From an uncultured Bacteroidota bacterium (lineage in GTDB: Bacteria > Bacteroidota > Bacteroidia > B-17B0 > Aurantibacillaceae): a DNA stretch of 64,000 nucleotides. Location of the stretch: contig CALMVZ010000003.1 of NCBI GenBank assembly GCA_937873155.1, positions 62,001 through 126,000 of the forward strand, in the 5' to 3' direction. The notes beneath the pieces were generated by a model, which made no database searches, had not been told where the DNA came from, and was given only the letters and a program-made list of their open reading frames with translations. The first letter of the stretch is position 1. The number at the start of each line of letters is the position of its first letter. The translations under genes were made by a program, and so were the position numbers. This document shows, piece by piece, positions 17,566-25,226 of this stretch.

Positions 17566-18825
17566 TTATTTTTTCGGCCCGCTATTCGTTCGTGGTTTAA
17601 AATGAGGTTTGCCTTTTGCTTTTCCTCCGCCTTTCCCGCCACCAAATGATTTCTTTTTATCCTGGTGTTTATTGGCTTCAGGATTATATTCAGGGCCTTT
17701 GCCTAAAGCTTCAGGGATCGGCATTTTCGGAACTTCTATGCCCATCAAGGATTCTATCCGGAAGAATTTCATTTGATCACGCTGATTCACGAAGGTTATT
17801 GCAACACCTGCTTTAGAAGCCCGAGCTGTACGTCCGATACGGTGAATATAATCTTCCGGGTCAGGCGGCGCATCGTAGTTCACAACTAAACTGATACCAT
17901 CAACATCAATTCCTCTCGATAAAATATCAGTGCCAATTAAGATCCTAAGTTTCCTGTTCTTGAAATCACGCATGATCTCTTCGCGTTCTGCTTGTTCAAG
18001 ATCAGAGTGAAATGCTTTTAAAGAAGGCTCCATTTTTTTAATGCTCTTCTCTAATAATTTCACATTATCTTTTGTGCTTGAGAAAATAATAACAGAAGAG
18101 TAATCCTGATTTTTTAAGATCTCTTTTAAAATTTCTTCTTTCTGCCCGTCATGAACTACATAGGCCTGCTGAACAATTCCTGCCGCCGGTTTGCTGATAG
18201 CAATATTAATTTGCAAAGGATCATTTAAAATAGCGCCTGCCAGTTGCCGTATTTTCGGAGGCATCGTCGCAGAAAATAAAATGGTCTGACGTTTTTTCGG
18301 AAGGTAATTAATAATGGTCCGGATATCATCAAAGAATCCCATGTCTAACATACGGTCTGCCTCATCTAATACTAAATGCTGTAAATGATCAAAGTTCACT
18401 TGTCCCATTTGTAATAAAGAGATCAGTCGTCCCGGTGTAGCGCAAACAATATCCACACCTTCTTTTAAGGCCGATCGTTGTTTCTCGAAAGTGATGCCGT
18501 CATTTCCGCCGTAAACTGCAATAGAGCCAACCGAACAAAAATAACCCATCCCGTCAATTTGCTGATCGATCTGCAGCACCAATTCGCGTGTAGGTGCGAT
18601 GATCAAAGTATTTAAATGGCGCGTTTCCGCTTTCAGGATGTGATCAATGATAGGAAGCAGATACGCTGCTGTTTTTCCGGTTCCGGTCTGCGCGCAGGCA
18701 ATAAGATCTTTATTGTCTAAAATAACAGGAATGGCTTGCTCTTGTATAGGCGTAGGTTGTTTGTATCCCATGCTATAGAGTCCTTCCATTAAGGATTCAT
18801 TGAATTTAAAGTCGTCGAAGGTCAT
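17566..18825 (-). CDS. rhlE: DEAD-box RNA helicase, RhlE-type
   Basis: 419 residues with all DEAD-box motifs: Q motif (GYKQPTPIQEQAIP), Walker A AQTGTGKTA, motif II DEADRML, motif III FSATMP, and the RecA2 motifs LSRGIDVDG and HRIGRTARASKAG. The C-terminal tail is Gly/Lys-rich (GGGKGGGKAKGKPHF), an RNA-binding extension typical of RhlE helicases. Role: RNA or ribosome remodelling in the cytoplasm, often cold-related. The start fits the usual MTFDDFKF. Confidence 0.93.
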   Translation of the reverse strand: MTFDDFKFNESLMEGLYSMGYKQPTPIQEQAIPVILDNKDLIACAQTGTGKTAAYLLPIIDHILKAETRHLNTLIIAPTRELVLQIDQQIDGMGYFCSVGSIAVYGGNDGITFEKQRSALKEGVDIVCATPGRLISLLQMGQVNFDHLQHLVLDEADRMLDMGFFDDIRTIINYLPKKRQTILFSATMPPKIRQLAGAILNDPLQINIAISKPAAGIVQQAYVVHDGQKEEILKEILKNQDYSSVIIFSSTKDNVKLLEKSIKKMEPSLKAFHSDLEQAEREEIMRDFKNRKLRILIGTDILSRGIDVDGISLVVNYDAPPDPEDYIHRIGRTARASKAGVAITFVNQRDQMKFFRIESLMGIEVPKMPIPEALGKGPEYNPEANKHQDKKKSFGGGKGGGKAKGKPHFKPRTNSGPKK

Positions 18826-18830
18826 ATATA

Positions 18831-18858
18831 TTCCGGTTTTAGAGTTCCGGGTTTCGGT
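18831..18858 (-). repeat. Degenerate TTCCGGGTTTCGG-type repeat upstream of rhlE
   Basis: Plus-strand reading: CCGGTTTTAGAGTTCCGGG and then TTTCGG. This resembles the direct repeats at 19641-19666 inside the GSCFA gene. It lies directly 5-prime of the rhlE start. Confidence 0.5.
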
Positions 18859-18888
18859 TAAATGTATAATGTATGAAGATAAGGTTTA

Positions 18889-19869
18889 TTATTGGTTTAT
18901 GAGTTGTTCTTTCTCTTCCGAGAAATTAAGGAAGGGATAAGAGTTTTCTAACTCAGTACATTTTTTTAGTATAGTGTCTCTGAATTCGAAATATTTTTTT
19001 GAATTTGCTTTGAACGGACGATGATTTAATGCCAGGGTCACTTCTTTTATTTTGTAATTCAGTTTTTTAGTGTCGTCATTGAAATAACAATCAGTGAATT
19101 TCTTCCAAACGTAATTGATCGCTTGTTCGTTCGGGTGTGCCATGTCTTCTTTGTAGAAGCGGTAGTCACGGAGATCATCATTTACTAATTCGAACGCCGG
19201 GAAGTAAAAAGTTGGCAGTTGCTGGTTCGTAGTTCGTAGAAGGTTTATGGCTAGTAGCAGTGTTGATTTGCTGATGTTGTTTTCAATAATACCATCGCGT
19301 AAATATTTTACAGGAGAAACGGTGAAAATAATATTTAAAGCAGGGTTCATTTTTTTTAAATAGGCAATCAGTTTGGTGTATTCCTCAACTATTGTTTCTA
19401 CAGGTAAAAGTTCTTTTTTAAAATCCTGCTGTGGTAATTTATGACAATTCGCGACAATTGAATTTGTTTTCAGGTGACGGTATGCAAAAGCGCTTCCGAA
19501 AGTAATGATCAAAAACTTTGCTTCTTTGAGGAATTGATGAGCTTGCTTTCTTGACGAATTTATTTTTTGTTCAAGTTCTTTTTTAGTAGTTGATGAGAAA
19601 CTGCCATGATGATCGAAGGAGACAAACAATCCCCTACTTGTTTCGGGTTTTGAGTTTCGGGTTTTGGGTTGTATGTAGGAATGAAGAGCTGTCGCAATAC
19701 TGACGGGGTTGAATAAGATGCCGTTAGGATTTACCAAAGCCTGGAATTTACTATCCAAAAATTTCTCTCCTGTATTATCAGCAAAACAAGAACCGATCAG
19801 CACTATTTTATCAGCATGCGTAATTTTCACAGGCGATAGAGGTGGCGTATAATTCAAATGCAGTTCCAT
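18889..19869 (-). CDS. GSCFA domain protein
   Basis: 326 residues, named for the GSCFA motif seen here as LIGSCFADNTGEKF near the N-terminus, an SGNH-hydrolase-like fold. Other conserved pieces: GILFNPVSIATAL, FDHHGSFS, FLIITFGSAFAY, FTVSPVKYLRDG and DMAHPNEQAINYVWKKF. The enzymatic reaction is not established. Residues around PKTRNSKPETSR are encoded by a direct-repeat stretch (19641-19666) and look like an inserted linker. Its ATG overlaps the cca stop by one base (TAATG), so the pair is coupled. Confidence 0.88.
   Translation of the reverse strand: MELHLNYTPPLSPVKITHADKIVLIGSCFADNTGEKFLDSKFQALVNPNGILFNPVSIATALHSYIQPKTRNSKPETSRGLFVSFDHHGSFSSTTKKELEQKINSSRKQAHQFLKEAKFLIITFGSAFAYRHLKTNSIVANCHKLPQQDFKKELLPVETIVEEYTKLIAYLKKMNPALNIIFTVSPVKYLRDGIIENNISKSTLLLAINLLRTTNQQLPTFYFPAFELVNDDLRDYRFYKEDMAHPNEQAINYVWKKFTDCYFNDDTKKLNYKIKEVTLALNHRPFKANSKKYFEFRDTILKKCTELENSYPFLNFSEEKEQLINQ
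19641..19666 (+). repeat. Two direct TTTCGGGTTTTG repeats inside the GSCFA gene
   Basis: TTTCGGGTTTTG occurs at 19641-19652 and exactly again at 19655-19666, spaced 14 bases, followed by GGTT. The same style of DNA lies upstream of rhlE at 18831. It encodes the low-complexity residues QPKTRNSKPETS, so an intergenic-type repeat is being read as protein. Confidence 0.85.
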
Positions 19870-21269
19870 TATTTCGCTTGTAATGTTTTAAATTTAGTTT
19901 CCAGGAAAGTTTTTGCTTCATTATAATCATTCGCCACTTCCCCGTCGAGGATCGCATCTTTTAAAGCATTCTTTAATATGCCAATTTCCCTTCCCGGAGT
20001 TAAATTAAAAAGTTTCATGATCTCTTCACCATCAATAGGCGGCTGCCAGTTGCGGAGTTTGTCTTTCTCTTCCAATTCCACCATTTTCTTTCTCACTAAC
20101 TCAAAATTAGCGAGGTAACGTTTTACCTTATTCGGATTTTTACTCGTTATATCCGCTTCACATAAAGTCATCAGATCTTCTACGTCTTCACCGGCTTCAA
20201 ACAAAACACGGCGCACGGCACTATCCGTGATCTCAGTTTTCGCTAACACGATCGGACGTAAATGAAGTAATACCAATTTCTGGACGTACTTCATTTTTTC
20301 ATTCAATGGTAATTTTAAGTTCGTAAAAATTTTTGGTACCATGCGCGCACCTTTATCTTCATGCCCGTGAAACGTAAAGCCATGGCCTTCCTCAAAACGT
20401 TTGGTCGCCGGTTTTGCAATATCGTGTAAAATAGCAGCCCAACGTAACCATAGGTTATCACTTTTCGAAGCTGTGTTGTCCAAAACTTCTAAAGTATGAT
20501 AGAAATTATCTTTGTGCGATTGTCCGTTTATAGTATCAACACCTTGTAATTTCACCATCTCAGGAAAGAACAAATGCAATAAGCCTGTATCAAATAACAA
20601 TTTAAAACCATGAGATGGCTTCTTAGCAAGAATTATTTTATTCAATTCATCAGTAATACGTTCTTGTGAAACTATTTTCAAGCGATCTTTATTCTCAATG
20701 ATGGCTTCATAAGACTTTCTTTCGATCTCAAAACCTAATTGAGTTGAGAAACGGATCGCACGCATCATGCGTAAAGGATCATCACTATAAGTAATTCCCG
20801 GTTCTAAAGGTGTGCGTAATACTTTTTCTTCGATATCTTTTAATCCTCCGAACGGATCAAGCAGTTTTCCGTAATTGTTCTTAGAGATCCCGATCGCCAA
20901 AGCATTAATAGTAAAATCACGGCGGTTCTGATCGTCTTCTAAAGTTCCGTCTTCTACAATTGGTTTGCGGGAATCACGGTTATAAGATTCTTTTCGTGCG
21001 CCGACAAATTCTATTTCAAGATCACCAAACTTAATTTGGGCCGTACCGAAATTCTTAAATACAGAAAGATGAGATCCCTCCCCTAATTTTTTATGAAGCA
21101 ATTGAGCCAGGTCAATTCCTTTTCCTATAGTAACAATATCAATATCTTTTGTAGGACGCTTCATAAGCACGTCTCTTACATAGCCGCCAATAACATAAGC
21201 ATCGACGTGTAATTCATCTGAACATTCACGAATTAATTTAAAAATATTTTGTTCTAAGAAGGAATACAT
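19869..21269 (-). CDS. cca: CCA tRNA nucleotidyltransferase with HD domain
   Basis: 466 residues. N-terminal class II nucleotidyltransferase with GGYVRDVLMKRPTKDIDIVT (metal-binding DxD), then RRDFTINALAI and the neck domain, followed by an HD phosphohydrolase domain (WAAILHDIAKPATKRF and HGHEDKGARM). It adds or repairs the CCA end of tRNAs. Last five residues overlap nothing; its stop shares one base with the GSCFA start. The upstream spacer has a large inverted repeat (21288-21346). Confidence 0.95.
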   Translation of the reverse strand: MYSFLEQNIFKLIRECSDELHVDAYVIGGYVRDVLMKRPTKDIDIVTIGKGIDLAQLLHKKLGEGSHLSVFKNFGTAQIKFGDLEIEFVGARKESYNRDSRKPIVEDGTLEDDQNRRDFTINALAIGISKNNYGKLLDPFGGLKDIEEKVLRTPLEPGITYSDDPLRMMRAIRFSTQLGFEIERKSYEAIIENKDRLKIVSQERITDELNKIILAKKPSHGFKLLFDTGLLHLFFPEMVKLQGVDTINGQSHKDNFYHTLEVLDNTASKSDNLWLRWAAILHDIAKPATKRFEEGHGFTFHGHEDKGARMVPKIFTNLKLPLNEKMKYVQKLVLLHLRPIVLAKTEITDSAVRRVLFEAGEDVEDLMTLCEADITSKNPNKVKRYLANFELVRKKMVELEEKDKLRNWQPPIDGEEIMKLFNLTPGREIGILKNALKDAILDGEVANDYNEAKTFLETKFKTLQAK

Positions 21270-21287
21270 TACGGTGACTACGGATTT

Positions 21288-21346
21288 ATACGAATATACG
21301 TATGTGCGAATAAGTAATTCTGAAGCGGGTATTCGTATATTCGTAT
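21288..21346. repeat. 13-base inverted repeat ATACGAATATACG / CGTATATTCGTAT
   Basis: ATACGAATATACG at 21288-21300 and its perfect reverse complement at 21334-21346, 33 bases apart, with further partial matches (GTGCGAATA) between. It fills the gap between porP/sprF and cca. Confidence 0.9.
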
Positions 21347-21356
21347 GAATTCATGA

Positions 21357-22316
21357 TCATAATAAATATTGGAACTTTTGTCTGAGGAAGCGCTTATTGA
21401 ACCCTTTTTGTTTTTCGTCACGTCCCATGTTAGATGAAAAGACAAAACTTATTTCATGTGAATTCTGATGGTATTTTTTCAATGGCGATGTCACAACATC
21501 ATAACTGTAGATGATCTGCACTTTGTTCTTCAGGCTCAAACCCAAATGCAAAGCAATAGCATCCTTCACACGGATACTGACACCGGTCACTAAAATTTGC
21601 TTGATATGTAAGCGTAAAGTATAATCAAAATAAATTGGAACGCCGCTGGTGTATAAGGCCATTAACGAATTTTCGAAAGTGTAATCCTGGTTCTCGGCGT
21701 AATTGTAAGCAGCACCTAATGAGATCGAAGGCTCTGTTTTGTATTTACCTTTGTAGAACGGATCCTCCTGGTAATATGTCATTTCCTTTCCAAGTAAATT
21801 GTTCGCACCAATACCTAAATAAAAACGGTCGTTGATCAGAAGCAAACCAACACTTCCGTCGCCGCCTTTGATCGTACTGCTTGACGCAAGATCAATAGAT
21901 TTATCAACCGAGTTATGTAAAGTCACTTTTGATCCGTTAAAAGTCTGGTTCATGTAAACGCCCTGCACACCAAAGGATAATTCAATATCATCCATTTTAA
22001 TATGGAACGCGAAAGTACCTCCTGCGTAAACTGTTTTAAAGGGACCGATCTGATCGTTGAAAGCAAATCCTCCAAGTCCAACTTTCCCTTCTGCCAAACG
22101 CATGTTCAATGTAGCCGCATAAGTTTTTGGAGCGCCTTCAAATCCATCCCACTGGTTCCGGTAGAACATCCTGAAATCCAAAAAGCGTTTTGTGCCGCAA
22201 AAGGCCGGATTGTACAAATACATATTACTGCGGTACTGGGTGAACCACGGATACATTTGCGCATGAAGGTTTTCAAATGCAAAAAAAGTAATGACTATGA
22301 GAATGAATTTCTTCAA
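21357..22316 (-). CDS. PorP/SprF-family type IX secretion membrane protein
   Basis: 319 residues. Signal peptide ending LHAQ, then the hallmark PorP/SprF N-terminus (YPWFTQYRSNMYLYNPAFCGTKRF) and a barrel-like series of beta strands (FRMFYRNQWDGFEGAPKT, GGFAFNDQIGPFKTVYAGG). PorP/SprF proteins are outer-membrane partners that anchor T9SS substrates, particularly those with type B (CHU_C) signals; one such substrate lies at 30866-33487. Isolated from other T9SS components here. Confidence 0.93.
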   Translation of the reverse strand: MKKFILIVITFFAFENLHAQMYPWFTQYRSNMYLYNPAFCGTKRFLDFRMFYRNQWDGFEGAPKTYAATLNMRLAEGKVGLGGFAFNDQIGPFKTVYAGGTFAFHIKMDDIELSFGVQGVYMNQTFNGSKVTLHNSVDKSIDLASSSTIKGGDGSVGLLLINDRFYLGIGANNLLGKEMTYYQEDPFYKGKYKTEPSISLGAAYNYAENQDYTFENSLMALYTSGVPIYFDYTLRLHIKQILVTGVSIRVKDAIALHLGLSLKNKVQIIYSYDVVTSPLKKYHQNSHEISFVFSSNMGRDEKQKGFNKRFLRQKFQYLL

Positions 22317-22350
22317 AAAAATATGATCACTAATTTACGGAAAAAAGGGC

Positions 22351-23688
22351 TTATTTGGTATAAACCCATTCTACAAAAAAGAGGTCTTTATAAGAGATCT
22401 CACCCGGGTTTTCGAAGGTTTTACCTGCTTTTAAGGTAAAAAGTCCTGAAATGGGATAACCATCATCCGTTTCAGTATCGCCATTGGTCTTTGGCTTTAT
22501 ATAATAATCATTGTTATTGTAGGAGGCTTTATAAACTATAACATCATCTTTCAATAAAAGTTTATCTGTAAGATGAACTGTTAGAGGTTCTTTTAACGGT
22601 GATATATCCGGATTAAGAGGAATGAGTTCAATACTCTTGTTCAGGAAGGTAGTGAGTTTATATTCTGAAGCGCCTTCGCCCCGGATCTTTATAGGCAGTG
22701 CCCAAAGCAATTTAAAATCTTCGTCGTTATTTTTTGTGTAATGAAAAGGTAACTCAATATTCACATTAAAATATTTTTCTTTAAAGATCATGAAGCGGCT
22801 GGCTCTCAGGATCACGATGAATAATAACAAACCGTCAGTTAAAAGACTGTTATAAAAATAACTTAGGGCATGTCGTGGTGTGAACACGATCATGTTATAG
22901 ATAAGTGTGAAGATCATGGTAGTGAGGTACCAGAATAGCAAACGGTAAAATATTTGTCCGGAGAAATGGATCTTCGCATAATCAAAATGCGCCGAATAAT
23001 TGTTCGCGTTATTCAGCATCGACACCCAAAAGTTGATGCCGACAAGGTAGACCAGGATGGAAAACAATTGTGTGTAAGGCCCCATGAAATTATTCATTAA
23101 AAAGAAATCAAACAATCCATGCGAAGCTGCAGAAACCCCGAAAGCAACTAATGTATTGGTAACCTGGTTCCCCTTTCCGAACAATGTGAGCCTGTAAAAT
23201 CCGTAAACGATAATAGTGGTGTTGATAATATGCACTAATGCCGAATAGAACGCGCGTGTTGTGATGATCTGCATGCCGTATTCATTGAAATATTTAAAAT
23301 TCTCGACAATAGAAAAACCTAAAGCGACAAGCCCGGCGTATACTAAATGATCGATAGGTTCTTTTATATGATTTCTTAGTAAACGGAAAGCAACCACAAC
23401 ACCCACGATCTTACTCAGTTCTTCATTCGCGCCAATTACTACAATAGAGTAGAAGAGGTCATTTGAAACATCTCCGGTCATTTGCAACCCGGTCAGATCA
23501 ATAAGTTTGTAAATGCTGATGCTGATGAAAGGTGTGCCGCAGCCAACGAAAAGCGCGAGTACCAGGTGTTTTATTTTTTCCGGTTCAAATACATCTATCT
23601 TCCTGAAATAATCCAGCCACATGCTGATACTGAGTACAGCTGCCAAGGCAGAGAAAGCAAGGTAGAGATAGAAGTAGAAATTGTACAC
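22351..23688 (-). CDS. PrsW-like intramembrane glutamic protease with C-terminal soluble domain
   Basis: 445 residues. About eight membrane segments in residues 1-310. PrsW signature: Glu89-Glu90 in ANEELSKIVG, Glu129-Asn130 in GFSIVENFKYF, His153 in LVHIINTT and His190...Asp194 in AASHGLFDFFLMN. PrsW in Bacillus cleaves the anti-sigma factor RsiW. After the membrane part a soluble domain of about 120 residues has no match I recognise; it may act on the substrate (inference). Next to the rplI terminator, transcribed leftward. Confidence 0.85.
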   Translation of the reverse strand: MYNFYFYLYLAFSALAAVLSISMWLDYFRKIDVFEPEKIKHLVLALFVGCGTPFISISIYKLIDLTGLQMTGDVSNDLFYSIVVIGANEELSKIVGVVVAFRLLRNHIKEPIDHLVYAGLVALGFSIVENFKYFNEYGMQIITTRAFYSALVHIINTTIIVYGFYRLTLFGKGNQVTNTLVAFGVSAASHGLFDFFLMNNFMGPYTQLFSILVYLVGINFWVSMLNNANNYSAHFDYAKIHFSGQIFYRLLFWYLTTMIFTLIYNMIVFTPRHALSYFYNSLLTDGLLLFIVILRASRFMIFKEKYFNVNIELPFHYTKNNDEDFKLLWALPIKIRGEGASEYKLTTFLNKSIELIPLNPDISPLKEPLTVHLTDKLLLKDDVIVYKASYNNNDYYIKPKTNGDTETDDGYPISGLFTLKAGKTFENPGEISYKDLFFVEWVYTK

Positions 23689-23706
23689 TGAAGTAAATAT
23701 ACAAAA

Positions 23707-23737
23707 TAAAAAACCCCGACTTTGCAGCCGGGGTTTT
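23707..23737 (-). terminator. Rho-independent terminator of the rpsF-rpsR-rplI operon
   Basis: Inverted repeat AAACCCCG / CGGGGTTT with a 10-base loop, followed on the minus strand by a T-rich run (TTTTTTATTTTG). It lies just after the rplI stop. Confidence 0.85.
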
Positions 23738-23757
23738 ACTATAGAATGTTGTAATGA

Positions 23758-24204
23758 TTATTCAGCAACTACTTCGAAGCTGATGTTAGCAGTAACATCT
23801 TTGTACAAACGCACTTTTGCAGTGTATGTACCTAAAGCTTTGATAGAATCTTCGCCGATCTCGATGTTCTTACGTTCTACAGGGTAACCAGCTTTGTTCA
23901 AGCCGTCTGCTACCTGGATAGTTGTAACTGAACCGAAGATCTTTCCGTTCTCACCGGCTTTAGCACCGATTTTAATAGTAACACCTGCTAATTTCTCAGC
24001 ATTAGCTGTAGCTTCCTTACGTAACTTCTCTTCTTTGAAAGAGCGTTGTTTCATAATTTCAGCATGCATTTTCTTAGCGCCTTCTGTAGCTAATACAGCA
24101 GCACCGCGAGGGATCAAAAAGTTACGGCCATAACCCGGACGAACTTTTACAAGGTCATCAGCGAACCCTAAACCCTTGATATCTTGTTTTAAAATAACTT
24201 CCAT
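23758..24204 (-). CDS. rplI: 50S ribosomal protein L9
   Basis: 148 residues: MEVILKQDIKGLGFADDLVKVRPGYGRNFLIPRG is the L9 N-domain, joined by a long helix to a C-domain with KIFGSVTTIQVADGL. Length matches the family. Last gene of the S6-S18-L9 operon and followed by a terminator at 23707-23737. Confidence 0.98.
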   Translation of the reverse strand: MEVILKQDIKGLGFADDLVKVRPGYGRNFLIPRGAAVLATEGAKKMHAEIMKQRSFKEEKLRKEATANAEKLAGVTIKIGAKAGENGKIFGSVTTIQVADGLNKAGYPVERKNIEIGEDSIKALGTYTAKVRLYKDVTANISFEVVAE

Positions 24205-24225
24205 TGTGAGTTTTATTAAATATTA

Positions 24226-24492
24226 TTATTTCATTAAATCTGCTACATAAGGCATTAACGCGATATGACGTGCGCGTTTTACAGCTTGTGCAACTTTACG
24301 TTGGTATTTTAATGATGTACCTGTTAAACGGCGTGGTAACAATTTACCTTGCTCGTTAACGAACTTCAATAAAAAATCAGGGTCTTTGTAATCGATGTAT
24401 TTGATACCACTTTTTTTGAAGCGGCAGTATTTTTTGCGTTTCACATCCGCAGTCGGAGGATTTAAAAAACGTATTTCTTTATTATTTGCCAT
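24226..24492 (-). CDS. rpsR: 30S ribosomal protein S18
   Basis: 88 residues with the S18 core: [56 protein letters not shown]. Normal length with a short N-terminal extension. It sits between rpsF and rplI as in most bacteria and binds S6 on the 30S platform. The C-x2-C type zinc site of some S18 proteins is absent (one Cys only). Confidence 0.98.
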   Translation of the reverse strand: MANNKEIRFLNPPTADVKRKKYCRFKKSGIKYIDYKDPDFLLKFVNEQGKLLPRRLTGTSLKYQRKVAQAVKRARHIALMPYVADLMK

Positions 24493-24516
24493 TTTCTGTT
24501 TCTTTAATGATTAAAC

Positions 24517-24888
24517 TTAAGCGTTAGCCGATTCTTTCTTTTTAGTTTTTGCTTCAGCTACTTTACCACGGCGCTTCTCGCTGTATGCTACAGCATGTTT
24601 ATCAAGAGCTACAGTTAAAAAACGTAACACTCTCTCATCGCGTTTGTAAGCAACTTCTAATTCATTGATCAAAGTTTCTGATGTACCAGAGAACTCCATC
24701 AAATGATAGAAACCGGTTGTTTTCTTTTGAATAGGGTAAGCTAACTTACGTAAGCCCCAGTTTTCCTCGTTAATAACCTTTGCTCCCAAGTCGGTGAGGG
24801 ATTTTTTGAATTTTTTTGCGGCCTCCTTTGCCTGATCATCAGACAAAACGGGAGTTAAAATGAAGACCGTCTCATAGCGTTTTTCCAT
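24517..24888 (-). CDS. rpsF: 30S ribosomal protein S6
   Basis: 123 residues: [15 protein letters not shown] at the start, [34 protein letters not shown] in the middle and a charged Lys-rich tail. First gene of the S6-S18-L9 operon; a TATATTTG promoter box lies about 35 bases before the ATG. Standard 30S platform protein. Confidence 0.98.
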   Translation of the reverse strand: MEKRYETVFILTPVLSDDQAKEAAKKFKKSLTDLGAKVINEENWGLRKLAYPIQKKTTGFYHLMEFSGTSETLINELEVAYKRDERVLRFLTVALDKHAVAYSEKRRGKVAEAKTKKKESANA

Positions 24889-24921
24889 TGCTTTATTTTC
24901 CTTTAATTTTAATTAGGGCTG

Positions 24922-24950
24922 CAAATATACGAATTTAACTGGAATTCAAA
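24922..24950 (-). promoter_or_regulatory. Bacteroidota-type promoter of the rpsF operon
   Basis: Minus strand: TATATTTG at 24929-24922 fits the TAnnTTTG -7 element, and TTTG at 24950-24947 sits 17 bases upstream as a -33 element. Transcription would start near 24915, giving a leader of about 27 bases. Confidence 0.6.
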
Positions 24951-24973
24951 AAATTAGGCCTGGAAAAAGCCCT

Positions 24974-25225
24974 TCATCCATGAACTTTTTTCATAGCTTC
25001 AAACCATTCATTTTCAGTGATTTCTGAACCAAAATCCTTGAAATTGTAAACCAGGTCGAAAATATGGTTCATTTCGGGGAATTGAGTGGCTGTAATTACA
25101 TTGAGGCGGGCCTTGCTGCCAATGAGCTGAATTTCCTCGAATTTGTTGCGCGAGATCACCTTGAAAAAACTGCTGTTGTTTTTGTACTTACGGTAAACGG
25201 GAAATTGTATATCTTCAAAAGCCAT
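24974..25225 (-). CDS. Small conserved-looking protein of unknown function
   Basis: 83 residues, cytoplasmic, starting MAFEDIQFPVYRKYKNNSSFFKVIS and ending with a helix ITENEWFEAMKKVHG. The beta-rich first half and helical end look like a real small domain. It is divergent from the AddB-like nuclease gene, with a single base between the two start codons, so the two promoters must lie within each other's coding region or overlap. Confidence 0.7.
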   Translation of the reverse strand: MAFEDIQFPVYRKYKNNSSFFKVISRNKFEEIQLIGSKARLNVITATQFPEMNHIFDLVYNFKDFGSEITENEWFEAMKKVHG

Positions 25226-25226
25226 T

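Noticed and set aside
17325-17645. Minus-strand frame of 106 residues overlapping the rhlE end
   Set aside because: It runs in another frame through the Gly/Lys-rich rhlE tail and then noncoding DNA; no family resemblance.
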